Made by a program: the position numbers and the translations under genes. Under the pieces are notes generated by a model, which searched no databases, was not told the DNA's origin, and saw only the letters and a list, made by a program, of their open reading frames with translations. DNA of 64,000 bases from contig CBKWJC010000028.1 in assembly GCA_966674685.1 (NCBI GenBank), positions 1 through 64,000 of the forward strand, given 5' to 3'. Positions 1-7,066 of this stretch are shown piece by piece; position 1 is the stretch's first letter, and each line of letters starts with the position of its first letter. The stretch comes from Thainema sp966674685 (lineage in GTDB: Bacteria; Cyanobacteriota; Cyanobacteriia; Phormidesmidales; Phormidesmidaceae).

Positions 1-40
1 AAACCGCGATCGCTTAACTGGTTTTTCCTCTGCTCGTAAC

Positions 41-1006
41 TTACCAAGTCGTGTAGATGTCCTGAATTTTCGCCTGATCTGTAATGCCAATTTGCTTTAA
101 ATAATCCTCAGTTTGCGCCGCATCAAACTGCTGAATCGAGCGCTCATACAAACACTGCCGATCCTGCTTCAGCTTGCGCCAGCCCTCTTCCCGCAAAATA
201 CTGTGTCGCCCTGCAATCATCAGGCAAACCTGCTGCTCCGCCAAATTCGTATTGCCCAACAGCGTCCGCCACAGCCAGGTATCAATCGTCGAAGGCGCTT
301 TTTCGTAGGTATCCAAAATCAAAATAATCGGCTGCTGTTTCGCCTGTTCCGCCACCCCTTCCACAAATGCCTGCGTCAGCTTTGGCAATGGCTCCAGCAT
401 CAGTTCTTGCAACGCCTGATCTCGCTTTGTCGCCTTATGCTGCTGCAACAACTGCCGCACATTGTCCGCCAGCGACAACCCCGCCACCGCTGCATCCAAG
501 CCCCGATCCGCGATTGTTCCAACAGTTTTCTTACTCGCCTCTGACAAAAACACGCCGCTAACATCCACCCCAAGCTGCACCAGTTGCTTCACCTGGCTAA
601 CCTGCTCCTCGCCCACTTCGCCTTTGCCCGCAGCGGCTTGGGTCTCAAGCTGATGAATCGTCTCGTAATACAGCTCATACTTCTCCCAAAACGGATCTCT
701 GCTCCAGCTATCCCGCTCAGCAACCTGCTCATACAGCTTTGCCATCAGCGGAATTGGTTCTTCAATGCCTTCCGTCAAGCCAAACGACACCTCGGCAATC
801 GTGGCCGTATCGCGATGCGCCTCTTTCACCTTCTCCTTCAGCGTCGATTTACCGACGCCACCAATGCCGCAAACATGCAGAATACAGGTCGGCTCTTGAT
901 GCTCGTGGATCGCTTGATTGAATTTAGCTAAAAACTCTTCGGCAGCTTGGCGGGAAATGTAAGGAATCTGACCCATGCTTCGGCGGGATACGTAATCTCT
1001 CTCCAA
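41..1006 (-). CDS. STAND-type P-loop NTPase, short and possibly truncated
   Basis: The 321-residue product has a Walker A motif (GIGGVGKST, about residues 47-55) and a Walker B-like strand (ILILDTYEKA, about residue 230), the arrangement of AAA/NACHT/STAND signalling NTPases. The region after residue 260 (LMIAGRH) resembles the sensor part of that fold. Family members usually continue for several hundred residues into winged-helix and repeat domains. Here translation stops at a clear TAA right after YLKQIGITDQAKIQDIYTTW, so only the nucleotide-binding core is present. Either a downstream frame was lost or this is a stand-alone switch domain; the window edge 40 bases further on prevents a decision. 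It is transcribed away from leuB, with 119 bases between them. Function is unassigned. NTPase call strong, role unknown. Confidence 0.7.
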   Translation of the reverse strand: MERDYVSRRSMGQIPYISRQAAEEFLAKFNQAIHEHQEPTCILHVCGIGGVGKSTLKEKVKEAHRDTATIAEVSFGLTEGIEEPIPLMAKLYEQVAERDSWSRDPFWEKYELYYETIHQLETQAAAGKGEVGEEQVSQVKQLVQLGVDVSGVFLSEASKKTVGTIADRGLDAAVAGLSLADNVRQLLQQHKATKRDQALQELMLEPLPKLTQAFVEGVAEQAKQQPIILILDTYEKAPSTIDTWLWRTLLGNTNLAEQQVCLMIAGRHSILREEGWRKLKQDRQCLYERSIQQFDAAQTEDYLKQIGITDQAKIQDIYTTW

Positions 1007-1125
1007 ATTTTAGTTGCTTCTGACTTGAGGTGTCATATACATGAACACAAGTCTTTTAATCAAGAGGCTGCAATTCCCCGGTATGATAGTTAACCGGACT
1101 TCTGCTGCAAAACAAGACTAGAACC

Positions 1126-2211
1126 ATGACACAGCACTTTCGCATTACGCTGCTTCCCGGTGATGGCATTGGCCCAGAGATTATGGCCGTTTCCGTTTCC
1201 GTCCTCAAACAGGTTGGCCAACAGCTCGACCTCACGTTTGACTTTCAAGAGGCTCCCATCGGCGGCGTAGCGATTGATGCCACAGGTAATCCCCTACCCG
1301 ATGAAACGCTGGAAATTTGTAAGTCCAGCGATGCTGTTTTGCTGGCGGCCATTGGTGGCTACAAATGGGACAATCTGCCTCGCCATCAGCGACCTGAAAC
1401 CGGGCTGCTGGGTCTACGGGCTGGGCTGAATCTGTTCGCCAATCTGCGTCCGGCAACGATTTTGCCTCAGTTGGTTGATGCCTCTAGCCTGAAGCGGGAA
1501 GTCGTCGAAGGCGTAGACATCATGGTCGTGCGCGAGCTGACGGGCGGCATTTACTTTGGTCAGCCCAAGGGCATTTTTACCACTGAATCCGGCGAGAAGC
1601 GCGGTGTAAATACAATGGCCTACACCGAAAGCGAAATTGATCGGATTGGCCGAGTCGCGTTTGAAACAGCGCAGAAGCGGGGTGGTAAGCTGTGCTCCGT
1701 CGATAAAGCAAACGTGTTGGACGTGTCGCAACTGTGGCGCGATCGCATTTCTGCCCTCGCTAATGAGTACAGCGATGTCGAGCTTTCCCACTTATATGTA
1801 GACAACGCTGCCATGCAGCTGATCCGCTGGCCGAAGCAGTTCGACACCATCGTCACAGGCAACCTGTTTGGCGATATCCTCTCCGATGCGGCGGCGATGC
1901 TGACGGGCAGTATCGGCATGTTGCCATCGGCTAGCTTGGGTGCCGATGGCCCCGGTGTGTATGAACCCGTTCACGGTTCCGCTCCCGACATTGCGGGACA
2001 GGATAAGGCCAACCCAATCGCGCAGGTACTCAGCGCCGCGATGATGTTGCGCTATGGCCTGGATCAGCCGGAAGCGGCAACTCGAATTGAAAACGCGGTG
2101 ATGACCGTGCTGGATCAGGGCAAGCGCACGGGCGATATTATGTCCGAAGGCATGACCTTGGTGGGCTGCCAGGAAATGGGTGATGCACTGATGGCTGCAT
2201 TGGAAGCATGA
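1126..2211 (+). CDS. leuB: 3-isopropylmalate dehydrogenase
   Basis: Catalyses NAD-dependent oxidative decarboxylation of 3-isopropylmalate, the third step of leucine synthesis, in the cytoplasm. The 361-residue length is normal. The start reads ITLLPGDGIGPEIM, typical of isopropylmalate/isocitrate dehydrogenases. VRELTGGIYFGQPKG, SVDKANVLDVSQLWR and GNLFGDILSDAAAMLTGSIG carry the conserved substrate, metal and cofactor residues, and the C-terminal EPVHGSAPDIAGQ loop is the NAD-binding signature. The ATG start matches the family. The stop overlaps the next small gene by four bases (ATGA), suggesting translational coupling. No leucine-rich leader peptide was seen in the 119-base upstream gap. 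A TATGAT hexamer at about 1083 could be a -10 box, but without a convincing partner. Confidence 0.97.
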   Translation: MTQHFRITLLPGDGIGPEIMAVSVSVLKQVGQQLDLTFDFQEAPIGGVAIDATGNPLPDETLEICKSSDAVLLAAIGGYKWDNLPRHQRPETGLLGLRAGLNLFANLRPATILPQLVDASSLKREVVEGVDIMVVRELTGGIYFGQPKGIFTTESGEKRGVNTMAYTESEIDRIGRVAFETAQKRGGKLCSVDKANVLDVSQLWRDRISALANEYSDVELSHLYVDNAAMQLIRWPKQFDTIVTGNLFGDILSDAAAMLTGSIGMLPSASLGADGPGVYEPVHGSAPDIAGQDKANPIAQVLSAAMMLRYGLDQPEAATRIENAVMTVLDQGKRTGDIMSEGMTLVGCQEMGDALMAALEA

Positions 2212-2396
2212 ATGACAAGCTAAGCTTCATTCTCAAAGTTGTGATTGGCTCCGCCTTGATCTCGCTAGCGATCAAATATCTGGGGCCACAGCTTGCTGTG
2301 CCTGCCACATCAGGAGTTGCGATCGCAATTGTCCTGGCACCACCGATCATCATGGCCGCCCTACTCGGCTGGCGACTCCAGCGCGATCGCAGCTAA
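2208..2396 (+). CDS. small hydrophobic membrane protein
   Basis: A 62-residue protein whose ATG overlaps the leuB stop codon in an ATGA arrangement. It has two hydrophobic stretches (about residues 6-24 and 34-55) separated by a short YLGPQL turn, and ends in a basic tail (WRLQRDRS), so two membrane passes are likely. The coupling to leuB and the clean hydrophobic pattern argue that it is a real gene and not chance reading. I do not recognise a named family. It resembles the many short conserved hypothetical proteins of cyanobacteria. Function unknown. Confidence 0.6.
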   Translation: MNDKLSFILKVVIGSALISLAIKYLGPQLAVPATSGVAIAIVLAPPIIMAALLGWRLQRDRS

Positions 2397-2603
2397 TATT
2401 CACTTCGCATTCAATCCGTTAAGGCAACCTGAAGAACAGACTCTTTCCAACCGAATAGCATACAATCGAATTCTGCGTAGGGGCGAAAGGCCATTCGCCC
2501 TTACATGAGATTTGACAGACTCGACTCCCCCTTACAGCCCTTTACAGCCTCAAACTCTATACTCACATTTCGCCTTGCCCAACATACCCCACCCATCCCT
2601 ACC

Positions 2604-3740
2604 GTGCAGCCCAGATCCACCCTAGGACAACCCCTAGCCGTCTTACTGATTGCGATCGCAGCTTACGTGTTCTGGCAAATGCGTCAGCTCATCTTGCTGG
2701 TGTTTGCGGCGATTGTGCTGGCGCAGGCGCTGCACCTTCAGGCTAGGAGCTTTGAGCGATTGGGAGTACAGTCACGCTGGGCCAGATCATTTTCAATTGC
2801 GGTGCTTTTGGTCTTTACAGTCGTATTTGTCGGATTAATCGTTCCGCCCGTTGCGGCTCAGATTCAGCAGCTCATACGGGTGTTGCCGCAGGGTCTAACC
2901 GAGCTTGAGCTATGGCTGAGACAGGCCAGTGAGCAAATCTCGTTTATTGAACTAGAGGACATTGACTTATCACAGATTATTGAGTCGTTTCAGCCCGTCC
3001 TGATGGAAATCTTGGCGCGGCCTGTAATGTTTGTATCGGTGCCGCTGGCGGTAGCGCTGAATTTGCTGATTGTTCTGGTCTTAGCTCTAATGCTGTGGGC
3101 CAATCCTGCCGCCTATCGCAATGTTTTGATTTGTCTATTTCCCAAGTTTTATCGGCCCCGCGCGGTTCAAATCCTTAGCCAGAGCGAAGCCACGCTGAGC
3201 CGCTGGCTCACTGCCGTTGTCCTGCAAATGATCACCGTTGCCGTTCTCAGCGGTTTGGGACTCTGGATCTTGGGCGTGCGCTTTGCCCTCGCGCTCGGTA
3301 TCCTATCGGGGCTGCTGACGTTTATCCCCTATCTAGGGCCAACCATCAGCGTCATCCCGCCGTTTCTAACGAGCCTTGAAAATCCCGGTACTGCGATCGC
3401 AGTTTTAATGCTCTATGGTCTCATCCACTGGGTGATTATCCACCACGGTTTATCTAAATGGATTCAGCGCTCTACTCAAATCTTGCCTGGAGTCGCCCTG
3501 CTGATTGAGATTCTCTTTGCGCGGTTGTTCGGTATTTCCGGTTTGATCTTAGCCTTTCCCTTTGCTCTAGTGGCTCAGGTGTGGATTCATTCAACTCTAG
3601 TAGAAGACGTACTGAATCCGTGGCGCGATCGCACCTTTACCACCTCCGAAGATCCAAACCCCTCACTCCTCACTCCTCACTCCTCACTCCCATCCCCCAT
3701 TCCCGATTCCACCGAACCCCCCGATCCCTCTGTTCCCTAA
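2604..3740 (+). CDS. AI-2E family transporter (PerM/TqsA-like membrane protein)
   Basis: A polytopic inner-membrane protein of the AI-2E/PerM family, whose members export or exchange small molecules; the substrate cannot be told from sequence. Hydrophobic segments begin at LAVLLIAIAAYVFW and continue through MRQLILLVFAAIVLAQAL, the central pair around VPLAVALNLLIVLVLALML, and the family-typical C-terminal block LSGLLTFIPYLGPTISVIPP followed by LIEILFARLFGISGLILAFP. An in-frame ATG at 2505 would add 33 residues, but that stretch is a translated CT-rich repeat also seen near 15160-15240, so the GTG at 2604 is preferred. The last 35 residues (Ser/Pro-rich) are likewise encoded by a CT-rich tandem repeat at 3655-3735 and are probably not part of the fold. 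Confidence 0.85.
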   Translation: MQPRSTLGQPLAVLLIAIAAYVFWQMRQLILLVFAAIVLAQALHLQARSFERLGVQSRWARSFSIAVLLVFTVVFVGLIVPPVAAQIQQLIRVLPQGLTELELWLRQASEQISFIELEDIDLSQIIESFQPVLMEILARPVMFVSVPLAVALNLLIVLVLALMLWANPAAYRNVLICLFPKFYRPRAVQILSQSEATLSRWLTAVVLQMITVAVLSGLGLWILGVRFALALGILSGLLTFIPYLGPTISVIPPFLTSLENPGTAIAVLMLYGLIHWVIIHHGLSKWIQRSTQILPGVALLIEILFARLFGISGLILAFPFALVAQVWIHSTLVEDVLNPWRDRTFTTSEDPNPSLLTPHSSLPSPIPDSTEPPDPSVP

Positions 3741-3745
3741 TCTTC

Positions 3746-4945
3746 ATGCGTACCATCGCCGACATCAACGACAAAATCCGCGATCGCAGCGTCACCGTCT
3801 GCACCGTCAGTGAAGTCAAAAAGCGGGTAGCGGAACAGGGAGTCAAAGCTGTTGCCAAAACCGTTGATGTGATTACTGCAGGCACGTTTGAGCCGATGGA
3901 GTCTTCTGGGGCGATGATTAACCTCGGCCACACCGATCCGCCGATCAAAATTCGCCAGTGCTGGATCGACGGTGTACCCGCCTACGCCGGATTTGGAGCC
4001 GTGGATCTATATCTGGGGGCAACTCAGCCGATTGAATACCCAATTCAGGGTGAAACCGTTGATTCTGATGAAAACCGCGATCGCGGCGGCGGCCATGTGA
4101 TTGCCGATTTGATTGCAGGTAAACCCTTACCAATTCGCGCCATTGGTCAAGTCACAGACTGCTATCCTCGCGCATCCTTTGAAACCACCATTAGCCGCGA
4201 CACAATCAACCAGTTTTATCTGTTTAATCCGCGCAATCTGCACCAAAATTTCATCGTCGGCGTTAATGGTGGCGATCGGCAGTTGTTTACTTACCTTGGC
4301 CCCCTCCAGCCCCGTCTAGGCAATGCAGTCTACTGCAATCCCGGTGCGATTTCACCGCTGATGAATGATCCTGATTTAGAACTGGTCGGCATCGGCAGCC
4401 GCGTCTTTTTGGGCGGTGGTGTGGGCTACATCACCTGGGAGGGTACGCAGCATTTTCCGCTCCAGAAACGGTTGCCCAATCGCACGCCGATTGGGCCTGC
4501 TGCCACTGTGGCGCTGATTGGCGATGCCCGTCAGATGTCTGCCAAGTGGGTGCGCGGCTGCTACTTCAAAGGCTACGGCTCCTCGATCATGCTGGGGATT
4601 GGCGTTCCGCTACCTGTTTTACATGAAGAGGTCGTCGCTCGCTGTGCTGTTGCGGATGATGAGCTGGTAGCGCCTGTGGTGGATTTCTCAATTCCTCGAC
4701 GCGTCCGCCCGACGTTCGGGTTAGTTAGCTATGCCCAGCTCAAATCAGGGCACATTGTAATTGACGGCAAAAAAGTACGCACGGCTCCACTAGCCAGTAT
4801 TTACCTGTCTGGGCAAGTGGCTGAAGAACTCAAACAGTGGATTGAACAGGGCGATTTCTTCCTGAGTGAACCCGTTGCTTTGCTGCCCAAAGACCGCTCG
4901 TTCTTACCGCAAAACTTTTGGGGTACGACTCTGAATTTGGAGTAA
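3746..4945 (+). CDS. HcyBio (DUF39) sulfurtransferase, homocysteine biosynthesis protein
   Basis: The 399-residue protein begins MRTIADINDKIRDRSVTV, the typical start of the DUF39/HcyBio family. Characterised archaeal and bacterial relatives take part in making homocysteine by sulfur transfer to aspartate semialdehyde. Family features seen are the early SEVKKRVAEQG segment, GAMINLGHTDPPIKI, CWIDGVPAYAGFGAVDLYLGA with its conserved cysteine, and GSRVFLGGGVGYITWEGTQHFP. There are no C-terminal CBS or ferredoxin domains, unlike the longer archaeal versions. An in-frame upstream extension exists to 3581, but it overlaps the preceding gene and reads the CT-rich repeat, so the ATG at 3746, six bases after the upstream stop, is chosen. 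This is probably an operon with the AI-2E gene by spacing. Confidence 0.88.
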   Translation: MRTIADINDKIRDRSVTVCTVSEVKKRVAEQGVKAVAKTVDVITAGTFEPMESSGAMINLGHTDPPIKIRQCWIDGVPAYAGFGAVDLYLGATQPIEYPIQGETVDSDENRDRGGGHVIADLIAGKPLPIRAIGQVTDCYPRASFETTISRDTINQFYLFNPRNLHQNFIVGVNGGDRQLFTYLGPLQPRLGNAVYCNPGAISPLMNDPDLELVGIGSRVFLGGGVGYITWEGTQHFPLQKRLPNRTPIGPAATVALIGDARQMSAKWVRGCYFKGYGSSIMLGIGVPLPVLHEEVVARCAVADDELVAPVVDFSIPRRVRPTFGLVSYAQLKSGHIVIDGKKVRTAPLASIYLSGQVAEELKQWIEQGDFFLSEPVALLPKDRSFLPQNFWGTTLNLE

Positions 4946-4990
4946 CAGTTCAACATTTTCTGAGTTGGCTCAAAACTGTCCGGATGGCTC

Positions 4991-5070
4991 CCCTAGCTTT
5001 TGGAAAGGAGTGATTAGTAGATGCACCCTGATTCATCCCTGGCCTCTCTCCGGAGAAGCTAGGGATTTTT
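4991..5070 (+). terminator. hairpin with T-run after the HcyBio gene
   Basis: CCCTAGCTT (4991-4999) pairs with AAGCTAGGG (5056-5064), followed closely by a T-run. The 56-base loop is long and contains its own CTCCGGAG palindrome, so this may be a structured leader or attenuator for the thioredoxin-like gene starting 90 bases downstream and not only a terminator. Confidence 0.45.
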
Positions 5071-5158
5071 CTTGACGATTTACATCGGTTGGAGCGCGAG
5101 TTCAAAATTTCTTTGAGAGAATGGGATTTCAAAGGTGTCAGAAGAGAATGAAACGCTC

Positions 5159-5476
5159 ATGAGTCGCGCTGTGATTAAATTTTCGTCGGCAGACTGTGGG
5201 ATCTGCCATAAGATGTCGTTCTATGACGAGAAAGTTGCCACCGAGCTGGGGCTGGACTTTGTCAACGTCAAAATGCAGGACACGGCCACTTATCGCAAGT
5301 ACCGCAAGATCCTGCTGACTCAGTATCCCGATAAGTCTGCAATGGGCTGGCCGACCTACTTGGTCTGTGAGAAACCCGAAAGCGATGATGTCCAGATTTT
5401 GGGTGAGGTGAAGGGGGGACATCCCAAAGGCGACTTCCGCAGCAAGTTACAAGCTGTTTTAGAAACGGCGTCTTAA
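5159..5476 (+). CDS. thioredoxin-fold protein with CGIC active site
   Basis: A 105-residue protein with the redox motif SADCGICHKM near the N-terminus at the usual place after the first beta strand (VIKFSS). WPTYLV is the cis-proline segment, as expected for a thioredoxin fold, and GEVKGGHPKGDFRSKL forms the end of the fold. CGIC differs from the CGPC of classical thioredoxins, so redox potential and partner are likely different. The start is set at ATG 5159 because MSRAVIKFSS begins the fold directly. A GTG at 5135 would add eight residues. It stands alone, between two hairpin-rich intergenic regions. It is probably a cytoplasmic thiol-disulfide reductase; the substrate is unknown. Confidence 0.8.
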   Translation: MSRAVIKFSSADCGICHKMSFYDEKVATELGLDFVNVKMQDTATYRKYRKILLTQYPDKSAMGWPTYLVCEKPESDDVQILGEVKGGHPKGDFRSKLQAVLETAS

Positions 5477-5514
5477 TCAGGATTTAAGCTATATAAAACA
5501 AAGGCTGGGCTGGT

Positions 5515-5529
5515 GGACAGTGCCTGTCC
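5515..5529 (+). terminator. short hairpin after thioredoxin-like gene
   Basis: GGACAG-TGC-CTGTCC forms a perfect 6-bp stem 38 bases after the stop codon. A T-rich stretch (GTTTTTG) follows about 10 bases later. A plausible weak terminator. Confidence 0.4.
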
Positions 5530-5557
5530 GACGAAAGCTGTTTTTGTTTATTGGTGA

Positions 5558-5607
5558 CTGTATCTTATAAATTGGGCACTCTAAACGGTGCTGTACATAA
5601 GATACAG
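5558..5607. repeat. 11-bp inverted repeat
   Basis: CTGTATCTTAT (5558-5568) and ATAAGATACAG (5597-5607) are exact reverse complements with 28 bases between them. No T-run follows. The role may be an operator-like site or an eroded mobile hairpin. It lies about 235 bases before the aminotransferase start. Confidence 0.5.
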
Positions 5608-5700
5608 GGGCACATCAGATGTGATCGAATCGTGACCGTTGACGGTCAGATGCCATTCTCTGAAGTAGACTAGTTGGGTCGAATGTCAGCTAGTCATATG

Positions 5701-5779
5701 AAGTCCGATGCAAAACCGATCGTTTGTTGTGTGTAAAACGCTTGCTAGGTAGGCGTTTTACACACAGCAAATTGGACTT
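5701..5779. repeat. nested perfect palindrome upstream of aminotransferase gene
   Basis: The inner arms TGTGTGTAAAACGC (5728-5741) and GCGTTTTACACACA (5753-5766) are perfect complements with an 11-base loop. Outer arms AAGTCC (5701-5706) and GGACTT (5774-5779) enclose them. The structure ends about 60 bases before the ATG of the aminotransferase gene, so it could act in its leader RNA or as a DNA operator. The gap 5477-5841 holds no gene that I can support. Confidence 0.6.
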
Positions 5780-5841
5780 TTACACCTGGACTTGGATAGT
5801 ACTTCAATCAAAGCTGAACTTGAGTGCGTAGGATTAACGGG

Positions 5842-7008
5842 ATGAAATTAGCCGCACGGGTCAATCGGGTAGAAGCGTCATTAACGTTGGCTATCTCTGC
5901 AAAGGCCAAGGCAATGAAAGCTGATGGATTAGATGTTTGTAGCTTTAGTGCTGGGGAGCCAGATTTTGATACGCCAGAGCACATTAAGGCAGCAGCGAAA
6001 CAAGCCTTGGATGACGGTAAAACTCGCTATGGGCCAGCGGCTGGTGAACCCGCCTTAAGAACTGCGATCGCACATAAGCTGCAAACTGAGAATCAGCTTC
6101 CCTATGAAGCGAAGAATATTGCGGTGACCAACGGCGGCAAGCAGTCGCTCTACAATCTGACTCAAGCGCTGATTGAGGAAGGCGATGAGGTAATTATTCC
6201 GGCTCCCTACTGGGTCAGCTATCCCGAAATGGTGAAGCTGGCGGGTGGGACATCGGTTGTTGTGGAAACCACCGTAGATCGGGGCTACAAGATTACGCCG
6301 GAGCAGTTGAAGCAGGCGATTACGCCCCAGACGAAGCTGTTTATCTTTAACTCGCCGTCCAATCCGACGGGCATGGTGTATTCACCCGATGAGGTGCGTG
6401 CGATCGCACAGGTGATTGTTGATGCGGGCATCTGGGTGGTGGCTGACGAAATCTATGAGCGGATTCTTTATGATGGCGCAACTCACTTCAGCATTGGCGC
6501 AGCCAGTCCAGAAGCGTTTGCTCGCACGATTACCAGTAATGGGTTCGCCAAGGCTTACTCCATGACGGGCTGGCGGGTTGGCTATCTGGCGGGGCCGGAA
6601 GAGCTGATTCAGGCGACGACTAAGATTCAAGGCCACAGCACGTCTAATGTGTGTACCTTTGCTCAGTATGGTGCGATCGCAGCTTTGGAAGAGTCGCAAG
6701 ACTGCGTGGAAGAGATGCGCCTCGCTTTTGCAAAGCGACGTAACTATATCTACGAGGCATTGAATTCCATTCCTGGGTTCATCTGTCCGGAACCGCAGGG
6801 CGCGTTTTACATGTTCCCCAATATTTCTAAGCTGGGCATCAAGTCGATGGACTTCTGCACGAAGCTGCTCGAAGCTGAGCATGTGGCCGCGATTCCAGGT
6901 GTGGCCTTTGGTGCCGATGAAAATATCCGTCTGTCCTACGCCACGGATATGGAAACGATTAAAAAGGGCATGGAGCGTCTAGAACGCTTTGCCAAATCGC
7001 TGGTTTAA
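5842..7008 (+). CDS. class I aminotransferase, aspartate/prephenate type
   Basis: A PLP enzyme of aminotransferase family I, subgroup Ib, that moves amino groups between aspartate, glutamate and oxo-acids; some members also use prephenate in phenylalanine and tyrosine synthesis. The 388-residue product begins MKLAARVNRVEASLTLAISAK. It shows the substrate loop FSAGEPDFDTPEHIK, TNGGKQSLYNL, the PLP-ring asparagine in FNSPSNPTGMVYS, the aspartate of VVADEIYERILYDG, the PLP lysine in SNGFAKAYSMTGWRVGY, and the carboxylate arginine in IRLSYATDMETI. An in-frame GTG at 5824 would add six residues; ATG 5842 fits the family. It ends 58 bases from the convergent ftsY gene, with a shared terminator. Confidence 0.93.
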   Translation: MKLAARVNRVEASLTLAISAKAKAMKADGLDVCSFSAGEPDFDTPEHIKAAAKQALDDGKTRYGPAAGEPALRTAIAHKLQTENQLPYEAKNIAVTNGGKQSLYNLTQALIEEGDEVIIPAPYWVSYPEMVKLAGGTSVVVETTVDRGYKITPEQLKQAITPQTKLFIFNSPSNPTGMVYSPDEVRAIAQVIVDAGIWVVADEIYERILYDGATHFSIGAASPEAFARTITSNGFAKAYSMTGWRVGYLAGPEELIQATTKIQGHSTSNVCTFAQYGAIAALEESQDCVEEMRLAFAKRRNYIYEALNSIPGFICPEPQGAFYMFPNISKLGIKSMDFCTKLLEAEHVAAIPGVAFGADENIRLSYATDMETIKKGMERLERFAKSLV

Positions 7009-7047
7009 CCCAAAAAGAGGGGTGGTAGTGCCACCCCTCTTTTTGGG
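7009..7047. terminator. bidirectional terminator between aminotransferase gene and ftsY
   Basis: A perfect 17-bp stem with a five-base loop (TAGTG) has A-runs in the left arm and T-runs in the right arm, so it can serve both convergent genes. It starts directly after the aminotransferase stop codon. Confidence 0.9.
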
Positions 7048-7066
7048 AAACCAACACTTTTGAAAA

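Noticed and set aside
113..931. Several plus-strand frames opposite the STAND NTPase gene
   Set aside because: They are antisense shadows with Pro/Arg/Leu-rich, unstructured composition; the minus-strand frame has clear motifs.
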